From NCBI GenBank assembly GCA_946626395.1, contig CAMOUF010000122.1:1-6892 (forward strand): a stretch of DNA of 6,892 bases. The letters are read 5' to 3'. The notes under the pieces are model-generated. The model made no database searches, was not told the origin of the DNA, and saw only the letters and a list, made by a program, of their open reading frames with translations. Positions 1-6,892 of the stretch are shown here, one piece after another. Source of the stretch: an uncultured Clostridia bacterium (GTDB taxonomy: Bacteria; Bacillota; Clostridia; Christensenellales; Aristaeellaceae). Positions within the stretch are counted from its first letter, which is position 1, and the number at the start of each line of letters is the position of its first letter. The position numbers and the translations under genes were made by a program.

Positions 1-1847
<1,847 letters not shown>

Positions 1848-1858
1848 TGCTTTTCCCA

Positions 1859-1886
1859 GCCTTCCCCCTGTTCGGGGAAGGCTTTT
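1859..1886 (+). terminator. Rho-independent terminator after gyrA
   Basis: A perfect 9-bp stem (GCCTTCCCC at 1859-1867 with GGGGAAGGC at 1874-1882) closes a 6-nt loop and is followed by TTTT. It begins 12 nt after the gyrA stop. The T-tract is short, so termination may be partial. Only 21 nt separate the T-tract from the next start codon. Confidence 0.75.
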
Positions 1887-1907
1887 CAGCATGACAAGGA
1901 GCGAACC

Positions 1908-3128
1908 ATGAATTTTAAGTCTTTGGCATTGGTCATTTTGACCGCGGTTTTCCTGTTCAATCAATTCCTGCGGCTGCTAAGGTGGCGCAGCGCGAAAAAT
2001 CCCATTCCTGAAAATGTATCCGACGTGTACGACGGGGCAACCTATCAAAAGTGGCGCGCCTACCACGGAGAAAAATGCCGCCTGGAAATGCTCAGCGCCA
2101 CGGCCTCCTTCCTGATCGATTTTTTGCTGATCGCTTTGAACCTGTACTTTGGCTTTTCCCGCCTGTTTCCGGACACGCTGTTCATGCAGATGCTGTCCGT
2201 GCTGCTGCTCAGCGCCCTGACGGGCTGGCTGACCGTGCCCTTTGATTATTACGACATCATGGTGATCGAGGAAAAGTACGGCTTCAACCGCACCACCAAG
2301 AAAACCTTCTGGGTGGATCAAATCAAGAATTTCCTGATCAGCCTGGTGATGATGGTGGTGATCGGCAGCGTTCTGATGGGGCTGCATCAATGGCTGGGCG
2401 ACGGGCTGATCCTGGCCTTCGCCATCGTGATGACCGCCCTGGCCCTGTTCATCTCCTTCATTTATCCCTATCTGAGCCGCATCTTTAACAAGTTCACTCC
2501 TCTGGAGGAGGGTGAGCTCAAAGAAAAGGTGACCGCCCTGCTGGAAAAGAACGGCTACAAGGTGCGGGCCATTCAGGTGATGGACGCCAGCAAGCGCTCC
2601 ACCAAATCCAACGCTTACTTTACCGGCTTTGGCAAAATGAAAACCATCGTGCTCTTTGACACCCTGATTTCGTCCATGACGGTGGACGAAATCTGCGCGG
2701 TGTTCGCCCATGAGATGGGCCACGGCCTGCACAAGGACACGCTGAAAAACCAGATTCTGTCCTTCGTTCAAATGCTCATTCTGGGCGTGCTGGCCTGGCT
2801 GACCCTGCGCTTTCCCGAAATCTTCCAGTCCTTTGGGTTTTCGGGCGTCAATTACGGCCTGGCCCTGATCCTGATCATGACGGTGGAATTTGCCCTGATC
2901 GCCCCGCTGTTTGGGCTGCTGGTGAACTGGCGCTCCCGAAAGGCGGAATACCGGGCCGACGCCCAGGCCGTGAAGGAGGGCTACGGCGAAGCGCTGATCA
3001 GCGGGCTGAAAAAGCTGGCGAAGGAAAACTTTGCAGACCTCTCTCCCCATCCCCTGCTGGTGAAGCTGGAGTATTCCCATCCCACCCTGAGCCAGCGAAT
3101 CGCGGCGATCCGGGCAAACGAAAAATAA
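1908..3128 (+). CDS. M48-family (Ste24/CaaX protease 1-like) membrane zinc metallopeptidase
   Basis: An integral-membrane zinc protease of 406 residues, the usual length for bacterial Ste24-type M48 proteins. The zinc motif is H268-E-M-G-H272, and the third ligand is expected to be E347 in EYRAD, with D351 completing the ExxxD pattern. I see seven likely membrane segments (about residues 4-24, 64-83, 92-112, 141-160, 166-188, 281-300, 315-339). The family N-domain is recognisable (IEEKYGFNRTTKKTFWVDQ at 120-138), as are SNAYFTGFG (234-242) before the active site and the C-terminal SHPTLSQRIAAI. ATG 1908 is chosen because AAGGAG (1896-1901) sits 6 nt upstream and the protein opens directly with a membrane helix. 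Eukaryotic relatives trim prenylated CaaX proteins. Bacteria lack those, and the substrate here is unknown; membrane-protein quality control is a plausible inference only. It probably leads the transcript that continues into the flippase 10 bp downstream. Confidence 0.93.
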   Translation: MNFKSLALVILTAVFLFNQFLRLLRWRSAKNPIPENVSDVYDGATYQKWRAYHGEKCRLEMLSATASFLIDFLLIALNLYFGFSRLFPDTLFMQMLSVLLLSALTGWLTVPFDYYDIMVIEEKYGFNRTTKKTFWVDQIKNFLISLVMMVVIGSVLMGLHQWLGDGLILAFAIVMTALALFISFIYPYLSRIFNKFTPLEEGELKEKVTALLEKNGYKVRAIQVMDASKRSTKSNAYFTGFGKMKTIVLFDTLISSMTVDEICAVFAHEMGHGLHKDTLKNQILSFVQMLILGVLAWLTLRFPEIFQSFGFSGVNYGLALILIMTVEFALIAPLFGLLVNWRSRKAEYRADAQAVKEGYGEALISGLKKLAKENFADLSPHPLLVKLEYSHPTLSQRIAAIRANEK

Positions 3129-3138
3129 AGGAGTCCCT

Positions 3139-4740
3139 ATGACCCAAAAACAGAAAACCCTGGTGGGCGGCGTATCCATCCTGGGCATCGCGGGCATCAT
3201 CTGCAAGCTGGTGGGGGTGCTCTACCGCATCCCCCTGGCCCATGTGATCCGGCCCGAGGGCATGGGCGTGTATCATTCGGTCTACCCCACCTATAACCTG
3301 CTGCTCACCATTTCCTCCGCCGGGCTGCCGGTGGCCATTTCCCGGCTGGTGGCCCATTATGTGACCCTGAACGACCCCAAGAACGCCCGGCGCATTTTCC
3401 AGATCGCCATGCGGATGCTGCTGGTGCTGGGGCTGCTGACCACCCTTCTGATGGTCCTGTTTTCCGGCCAGCTGGCCGCCTGGCAGGGCACCGAGGAAAC
3501 CCGGGCCGGATACCTGGCCATTGCCCCCAGCCTGTTTTTCGTGTGCGTCATGAGCGCCTACCGGGGCTTTTTGCAGGGCCAGCGCAGCATGGTGCCCACC
3601 GCCGTTTCCCAGCTCATCGAGCAGATCGGCCGGGTGTTCATCGCCCTGCCCCTGGCCTATCTGGGCATGCAGAGAGGCGGCGTGGCCCTGGGCGCGGCGG
3701 GCGCGCTGCTGGGCAGCACCACTGCCGAAGGGGCGGCGCTGATCTATATGCTGCTCCAGCACCGCCGGGCGGACAGGGAATTAAGCGTCCTGCCTCAGCA
3801 GGAAACGGCGGAGGCCCTCTCCACCCGGGCCGTGGCCCGGCGGCTGGTCGCGGTCGCCATTCCCATTACCCTGGGGGCCTGCATCGTGCCCCTGGCGGGG
3901 TTCATCGACAGCCTGATGCTCAAAAAGCTGATGGTGCAGGCGGGGATGGATTTTAACGACGCCCTGATCCTCTATGGCATGTATACCGGCCCGGTGCTGA
4001 CCCTGATCAACGTGCCCACCGCCCTGGCCATGGCCATGAGCACCAATTTAGTGCCGGACATTGCCTCGGGCCTGGCCCGGGGGGGCAGGGAATTTGTGGC
4101 CAAGGAAGCGGGCATCGGCCTCAGGATGGCCTCGGTGATCGGCTTTCCCTGCTCCATCGGCATGAGCCTGCTGGCCCAGCCCATTCTGTTCCTGTGCTAC
4201 CGGGGCAGCTATACCGGGGCCCAGTTGGACGTGGCGGCGGAGCTGTTGCAGATTTCCAGCCTGACCATCGTGCTCTTTACCATGGTGCAGGCCACCAGCG
4301 GCATTTTGCAGGGGGCGGGCAAGCAGCGCATTCCCATGTATACCCTGATCCTGGGAGTGGTTCTCAAAATCGCCCTGAACTATACCCTGGTGCGCATTCC
4401 CGGGGTGGACATTCACGGCGCGCCCTGGGCGTCCCTTTTGTGCTACACCGCCAGCATGGTGCCCAACCTGTATTTCGTGAGCAAATACACGGGCTACCGT
4501 TTCCATTGGCTGGACGTGGTGGTCAAGCCCTTTGGCTGCGCGGCGCTGATGGGGGCGGCGGTCTATGCCCTGTGGAAGCTCCTGTTCGGCCATCCCGGCC
4601 ATCTGAACGGCTTTGTGCTCACGGCGGGCATCCTGCTGTGCGTGGGCGCAGGCGTGGTGATCTATGCCTTGGCCGCCCTGAAATCCGGCGCGATCAGCAA
4701 GGATGATCTGCCCGGAAAAATCCGGAGGTTCATCAAATGA
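3139..4740 (+). CDS. MOP-superfamily lipid flippase, SpoVB/YtgP/YabM group
   Basis: A 533-residue polytopic membrane protein of the MVF/polysaccharide-exporter group, which flips undecaprenyl-linked saccharides such as lipid II across the cytoplasmic membrane. The N-terminus is characteristic of SpoVB-like proteins: a helix with CKLVGVLYRIPLAHVI, then GMGVYHSVYPTYNLLLTISSAG and LPVAISRLVA. I count about 14 hydrophobic segments, the number expected for MurJ/SpoVB. Other family-like stretches are AYRGFLQGQRSM, LTLINVPTALAMAMSTNLVPDIA and SGILQGAGKQRIPMYT. AAAGGAG lies 5 nt before ATG 3139 and overlaps the stop of the protease gene, so the two are probably co-translated. The position directly before a YabN-type mazG matches yabM of Bacillus. 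SpoVB (spore cortex), YtgP/MurJ (vegetative lipid II) and YabM are paralogues that I cannot separate by reading, so no gene symbol is given. Confidence 0.93.
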   Translation: MTQKQKTLVGGVSILGIAGIICKLVGVLYRIPLAHVIRPEGMGVYHSVYPTYNLLLTISSAGLPVAISRLVAHYVTLNDPKNARRIFQIAMRMLLVLGLLTTLLMVLFSGQLAAWQGTEETRAGYLAIAPSLFFVCVMSAYRGFLQGQRSMVPTAVSQLIEQIGRVFIALPLAYLGMQRGGVALGAAGALLGSTTAEGAALIYMLLQHRRADRELSVLPQQETAEALSTRAVARRLVAVAIPITLGACIVPLAGFIDSLMLKKLMVQAGMDFNDALILYGMYTGPVLTLINVPTALAMAMSTNLVPDIASGLARGGREFVAKEAGIGLRMASVIGFPCSIGMSLLAQPILFLCYRGSYTGAQLDVAAELLQISSLTIVLFTMVQATSGILQGAGKQRIPMYTLILGVVLKIALNYTLVRIPGVDIHGAPWASLLCYTASMVPNLYFVSKYTGYRFHWLDVVVKPFGCAALMGAAVYALWKLLFGHPGHLNGFVLTAGILLCVGAGVVIYALAALKSGAISKDDLPGKIRRFIK

Positions 4741-6167
4741 AGAAAATCACCGTGGTGTCCCTGGGTCCCGGGCCCCGGGAATATTTGACCCTGGGCGTGA
4801 TCGAGGAAATCAAAAAAGCGGAACAGGTCATCCTGCGCACCCAGCTGCGCTGCGACGCGGCGGATTATTTAAAGGAAATCGGGGTATCCTTTGAAACGCT
4901 GGATCATCTCCACGAGGAATGCGAGGATTTTGAAGAGCTCAAAGACCGGGCCGCGGCCTTCCTTCTTGCCCGGGCGGAGGAAAAGGACGTATGCTACGCC
5001 GTGTTCGACGCCGCCGCCGATGAAACGGTGGCTGCCCTGCGAAAGAAAGCGCCGGTCAAGGTGGTGGCTGGGGTGCCCCTGTCCGCGCCCTTCCTGGCCG
5101 CCGCCCCCCAGCAGGACAAAATCGAAATCCAGACCGCCAGCAGCCTGGAGGTAACCTCCATACAAAATCCCCTGCTGATTCTGGAATGCGATTCCAAAAT
5201 GCTCATGGGCCAATGCAAGCTGCAATTGCTGCAATGGTACGATCCAGACCAGCCCGCCCTGTTTTTCCCGCCCCAGGACAAGGGAGAAAGATCGTATCTT
5301 GAATTGCCCCTGGCCGACATTGACCGCCAGCCCCACTACGACCACACCTGTGCCGTGCTGCTGCCCCCGGTGGCTTTGACGAGCCGGAAGCGCTTTGACT
5401 TTTACGATCTGGTGCGGGTGATGGACATTCTGCGGGGGGAAGACGGCTGCCCCTGGGACAGGGAACAGACCCACGAAACCCTGAAAAAATACCTGGTGGA
5501 GGAAGCCTATGAGACCGCCGCCGCCGTGGCGGAGGAGGACTGGGACCACGTGGCCGACGAGCTGGGCGACGTGCTGCTCCAGGTGGTGTTCCAGGCCAAT
5601 ATCGGCCGCCAGTACGGCACCTTTGAATTAAGCGATATCACCACGGATATTTGCCGCAAGATGATCGCCCGTCACCGCCACATCTTTGGCGGTGACCACT
5701 GCGAAACCGCCCAGGACGTGCTGGAAAACTGGGAGAAGATCAAGAAAGAGGAGCGGGGCTACCAAACCCAGTCCGACGTGCTGCGGGGGGTGTCCCCCGG
5801 CCTGCCGCCCTTGATGCGGGCCGCCAAGGTGCAAAAGAAGGCCCGGGACGTGGGCTTTGACTGGAGCGACCCCCGGGACGCCCTGGACAAGGTGAAAGAA
5901 GAAGCGGAGGAAGTAAGAAAAGAGCTGGACGAACAGGGAAGCGGGCTGCAAATGGAGCTGGGAGATTTATTCTTTGCCTGCGTCAACGCCGCCCGGCTGT
6001 CCGGCGTCGACCCGGATGCCGCCCTGTACTCGGCCACAGAAAAGTTCATTTCTCGGTTTTCTTCTATGGAAAATGCTATTTTCCGGGATGGAAAACGCTT
6101 TCAGGACTTGACATTATCAGAAATGGATGTATACTGGGAAGGTAGCAAAAAACGCACGCAGCCCTGA
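4737..6167 (+). CDS. yabN: YabN-like fusion: tetrapyrrole-methylase-like domain plus MazG nucleotide pyrophosphohydrolase
   Basis: A 476-residue fusion, close to the length of Bacillus YabN. Residues 1 to about 215 resemble the SAM-dependent tetrapyrrole (corrin/porphyrin) methylase fold: VVSLGPGPREYLTLG at 6-20 and VVAGVP further on. The motif normally reading YAVPGHP with a following AE is instead YAVFDAAADE (87-96), so methylation is doubtful. From about 225 on are two MazG domains, which hydrolyse non-canonical NTPs to NMP and pyrophosphate with Mg2+. The first has GCPWD (237-241), E255-E256-xx-E259 and E275-xx-D278. The second has E388-E389-xx-E392 and E407-xx-D410, so both metal-binding sets are intact. 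ATG 4737 overlaps the flippase stop as ATGA and has GGAGG (4724-4728) 8 nt upstream, indicating translational coupling. The last 45 codons are unusually AT-rich and carry a promoter for the next gene. Annotation as plain mazG would also be reasonable. Confidence 0.94.
   Translation: MKKITVVSLGPGPREYLTLGVIEEIKKAEQVILRTQLRCDAADYLKEIGVSFETLDHLHEECEDFEELKDRAAAFLLARAEEKDVCYAVFDAAADETVAALRKKAPVKVVAGVPLSAPFLAAAPQQDKIEIQTASSLEVTSIQNPLLILECDSKMLMGQCKLQLLQWYDPDQPALFFPPQDKGERSYLELPLADIDRQPHYDHTCAVLLPPVALTSRKRFDFYDLVRVMDILRGEDGCPWDREQTHETLKKYLVEEAYETAAAVAEEDWDHVADELGDVLLQVVFQANIGRQYGTFELSDITTDICRKMIARHRHIFGGDHCETAQDVLENWEKIKKEERGYQTQSDVLRGVSPGLPPLMRAAKVQKKARDVGFDWSDPRDALDKVKEEAEEVRKELDEQGSGLQMELGDLFFACVNAARLSGVDPDAALYSATEKFISRFSSMENAIFRDGKRFQDLTLSEMDVYWEGSKKRTQP
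5671..5696 (+). repeat. Perfect 10-bp inverted repeat inside the mazG domain
   Basis: GTCACCGCCA (5671-5680) is exactly complementary to TGGCGGTGAC (5687-5696) with a 6-nt loop. It falls on the codons for RHRHIFGGD, a conserved MazG stretch, so coding constraint may explain part of it. No T-run follows, so it is not an intrinsic terminator. Confidence 0.7.
6066..6099 (+). repeat. Two 12-bp direct repeats just upstream of the hup promoter
   Basis: ATGGAAAATGCT (6066-6077) recurs as ATGGAAAACGCT (6088-6099), 11 of 12 bases identical and 22 bp apart, about two helical turns. The copies lie in different reading frames of mazG, so the repeat does not reflect a repeated peptide. The first copy is also half of a perfect dyad, GGAAAAT/ATTTTCC (6068-6084, 3-nt loop). 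The second copy ends 8 bp before the -35 box at 6108. Possible roles are a regulator-binding site or an A-tract UP-like element; neither is proven. Confidence 0.5.
6108..6135 (+). promoter_or_regulatory. Probable sigma-A promoter for hup, inside the mazG 3' end
   Basis: TTGACA (6108-6113, a perfect -35 match) and TATACT (6130-6135, 5 of 6 matches to TATAAT) are separated by 16 bp. Transcription would start near 6142, giving a leader of about 75 nt before the HU start codon. The elements lie in the last codons of mazG, which here use TTG, ACA, TTA and TCA, unlike the G/C-ending codons of the rest of the gene. The leader can form a modest hairpin (AACGC 6151-6155 with GCGTT 6177-6181) over the mazG stop. 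Confidence 0.75.
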
Positions 6168-6203
6168 CGGCGGCAGGCGTTAAGCACATTCAATGCATTA
6201 AGT

Positions 6204-6208
6204 GGAGG
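6204..6208 (+). promoter_or_regulatory. Ribosome binding site that fixes the HU start
   Basis: GGAGG lies 8 nt before ATG 6217. The in-frame GTG at 6202 overlaps this site and would add five residues (V/M-E-V-I-F) absent from HU proteins, so the GTG is rejected as start. Confidence 0.85.
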
Positions 6209-6216
6209 TTATTTTC

Positions 6217-6489
6217 ATGAACAAGTCTGAACTGATTCTGGCCCTGTCCCAGAAGGCTGAACTGTCCAAGAAGGACGCCGAAAAGGCCCTGTCCGCTTTT
6301 GTGGAGGTTGTGACCGAAACCCTCAAGGCTGGCGACAAAGTGCAGCTGGTTGGCTTTGGCACCTTTGAAGCCAAGGAACGCCCCGCCCGCACCGCCCGCA
6401 ACCCCCGCACCGGCGAAGCCATCGAAATCGAAGCCAGCAAGACCGCCGCTTTCAAAGTCGGCAAGGCCCTCAAGGACAGCCTGAACTGA
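6217..6489 (+). CDS. hup: DNA-binding protein HU
   Basis: A 90-residue nucleoid protein, exactly the standard HU length. HU forms dimers that bind and bend DNA without strong sequence preference and help compact the chromosome. The N-terminal helical part (MNKSELILALSQKAELSKKD) is followed by the HU/IHF signature GFGTFEAKERPAR from residue 46, then RNPRTG with the DNA-intercalating proline at P63 on the arm tip, and the closing AFKVGKALKDSLN. HU is favoured over IHF because it fits the Firmicutes HBsu type and only one copy is seen. It appears to have its own promoter at 6108-6135 and its own terminator at 6503-6529, which suits a very abundant protein, although read-through from mazG is also possible. 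HU between mazG and an S4-protein gene is an arrangement known in Clostridia. Confidence 0.97.
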   Translation: MNKSELILALSQKAELSKKDAEKALSAFVEVVTETLKAGDKVQLVGFGTFEAKERPARTARNPRTGEAIEIEASKTAAFKVGKALKDSLN

Positions 6490-6502
6490 TTCGACGATTA
6501 TA

Positions 6503-6529
6503 AAAGCCGTGCCTGCCGGGCACGGCTTT
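6503..6529 (+). terminator. Rho-independent terminator after hup
   Basis: A perfect 11-bp stem (AAAGCCGTGCC at 6503-6513 with GGCACGGCTTT at 6519-6529) has a 5-nt loop and starts 13 nt after the hup stop. The downstream sequence CGTTGTAGTT is only partly T-rich, so some read-through into rqcP is possible. The A-tract/T-tract symmetry means it could also work on the opposite strand. Confidence 0.85.
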
Positions 6530-6553
6530 CGTTGTAGTTATTCAAAGTTTTCA

Positions 6554-6620
6554 GGTTCAGGGGATCAGGCCAAAGCGCTTTTTTTCTTCTGTCTGCGTAA
6601 GCGCGCATGTCCCCTGGACC
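6554..6620 (+). promoter_or_regulatory. Long-range hairpin in the leader of rqcP
   Basis: GGTTCAGGGGA (6554-6564) can pair with TCCCCTGGACC (6610-6620) over 11 bp, ten Watson-Crick and one G-U. The 45-nt interior holds a second stem, GCGCTT (6575-6580) with AAGCGC (6599-6604), around an 18-nt pyrimidine-rich loop including seven T in a row. The outer stem ends 5 nt before the Shine-Dalgarno sequence. I recognise no known riboswitch or T-box consensus. No convincing -35/-10 pair is visible between 6530 and 6640, so the origin of the transcript is unclear. Confidence 0.5.
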
Positions 6621-6625
6621 CAAAG

Positions 6626-6631
6626 AAGGAG
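6626..6631 (+). promoter_or_regulatory. Ribosome binding site supporting the TTG start of rqcP
   Basis: AAGGAG lies 9 nt before TTG 6641. The frame has no ATG between here and the hup terminator, and this start gives the family N-terminus MRLDK. Confidence 0.8.
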
Positions 6632-6640
6632 ATCGTTAAT

Positions 6641-6892
6641 TTGCGTCTGGATAAGTATTTAAAGGTATCCCGGATCATCAAGCGCCGCACCGTGGCCAAG
6701 GAAGCCTGCGACGGCGGCCGGGTGACCATCAACGGCAAGGTCAGCAAGGCCGGGGCCGAGGTCAAGGAAGGCGACATCATGGAAATCCGCTTTGGCAACC
6801 GGGTGGGCCGCTATGAAATCACCGATGTGAAAGAGGTGGTCCGCAAGGAAAACGCCGCGGAAATGTACCGGGTGCTGGAGGAGAGCCCCGAA
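6641..6892 (+). CDS. rqcP: S4-domain RNA-binding protein RqcP/YabO, 3' end beyond the window
   Basis: 84 codons are visible with no stop. Relatives are about 85-90 residues, so nearly all of it is present. The N-terminal S4 RNA-binding domain is clear: MRLDKYLKVSRIIKRRTVAK, then GGRVTINGKVSKAGAEVKEGD (split here only by reading) and a beta-rich end MEIRFGNRVGRYEITDV, followed by a helix with AAEMYRVLEE. In Bacillus, YabO (RqcP) binds the 50S subunit with RqcH and peptidyl-tRNA and promotes C-terminal alanine tailing of stalled nascent chains. Older annotations call it Hsp15-like. The start is TTG, chosen for its Shine-Dalgarno site and the family N-terminus. Its place after mazG and hup matches the conserved Clostridia order. 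No sign of disruption is seen. Confidence 0.93.
   Translation, partial: MRLDKYLKVSRIIKRRTVAKEACDGGRVTINGKVSKAGAEVKEGDIMEIRFGNRVGRYEITDVKEVVRKENAAEMYRVLEESPE

Noticed and set aside
1977..3762. Long minus-strand open frames (1977-3206 and 2998-3762) over the protease and flippase genes
   Set aside because: Same composition artefact: His/Gln/Gly-rich, low-complexity translations opposite well-recognised genes.
3543..4706. Plus-strand open frames inside the flippase gene in a shifted frame (3543-3956 and 4194-4706)
   Set aside because: Arg/Gly/Ala/Pro-rich shadow translations with no Shine-Dalgarno site. The flippase frame is uninterrupted through both.
6192..6199. 8-bp palindrome AATGCATT in the hup leader
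   Set aside because: Such short palindromes are expected by chance, and nothing else supports an operator here.
6202..6216. GTG at 6202 as the HU start
   Set aside because: It overlaps the GGAGG ribosome binding site and would add residues not found in HU. ATG 6217 has correct spacing and gives the standard 90 residues.
6572..6590. AAAGCGC followed by seven T as a second terminator before rqcP
   Set aside because: A stem with a workable loop would have only about 3 A-T pairs, too weak to terminate. The segment fits better as part of the nested leader stem.
6565..6798. Minus-strand open frame over the start of rqcP
   Set aside because: The + strand encodes an unmistakable S4-domain protein with a ribosome binding site. 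The antisense product resembles nothing.

Overview
This window looks like an ordinary chromosomal housekeeping region of a GC-rich, probably spore-forming member of the Firmicutes (class Clostridia). The evidence is the gene set and order: a SpoVB/YabM-type flippase, a YabN-type methylase-MazG fusion, HU, then a YabO/RqcP-type S4 protein. The Gram-positive-style Shine-Dalgarno sites (GGAGG, AAGGAG) and the strong G/C preference at third codon positions agree. I cannot name a genus. All genes are on the + strand. I see no mobile element, CRISPR array, tRNA or rRNA.

Layout. Positions 1-1847 hold the 3' three quarters of gyrA (DNA gyrase subunit A); its start lies before the window. A hairpin terminator follows at 1859-1886. 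A tightly packed group comes next: a seven-helix M48 (Ste24-like) membrane metalloprotease (1908-3128), a 14-helix MOP-superfamily lipid flippase of the SpoVB/YtgP/YabM group (3139-4740), and a YabN-like protein (4737-6167) with a degenerate N-terminal methylase-like domain and two MazG domains. The gaps (10 bp, then a 4-bp ATGA overlap) point to one transcript. HU (hup, 6217-6489) has what looks like its own strong sigma-A promoter inside the 3' end of mazG (6108-6135) and ends in a clear terminator (6503-6529). After a leader that can form a long hairpin (6554-6620), the S4-domain protein RqcP/YabO starts with TTG at 6641 and runs off the window end.

How the genes fit together. GyrA and HU both shape chromosome topology. 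The flippase belongs to cell-wall precursor or spore-cortex export. MazG-type enzymes clear non-canonical NTPs. RqcP works with RqcH in ribosome-associated quality control on the 50S subunit. The flippase-mazG-hup-rqcP order resembles yabM-yabN-yabO of Bacillus, with hup inserted as in many Clostridia. I would therefore expect yabP, yabQ and divIC just downstream.

I do not see an undescribed multi-gene system. The observations most worth checking are regulatory: the structured leader in front of rqcP, and the promoter with a phased direct repeat embedded in the mazG coding sequence. One enzymatic point also stands out: the YabN methylase-like domain has lost a normally conserved motif.
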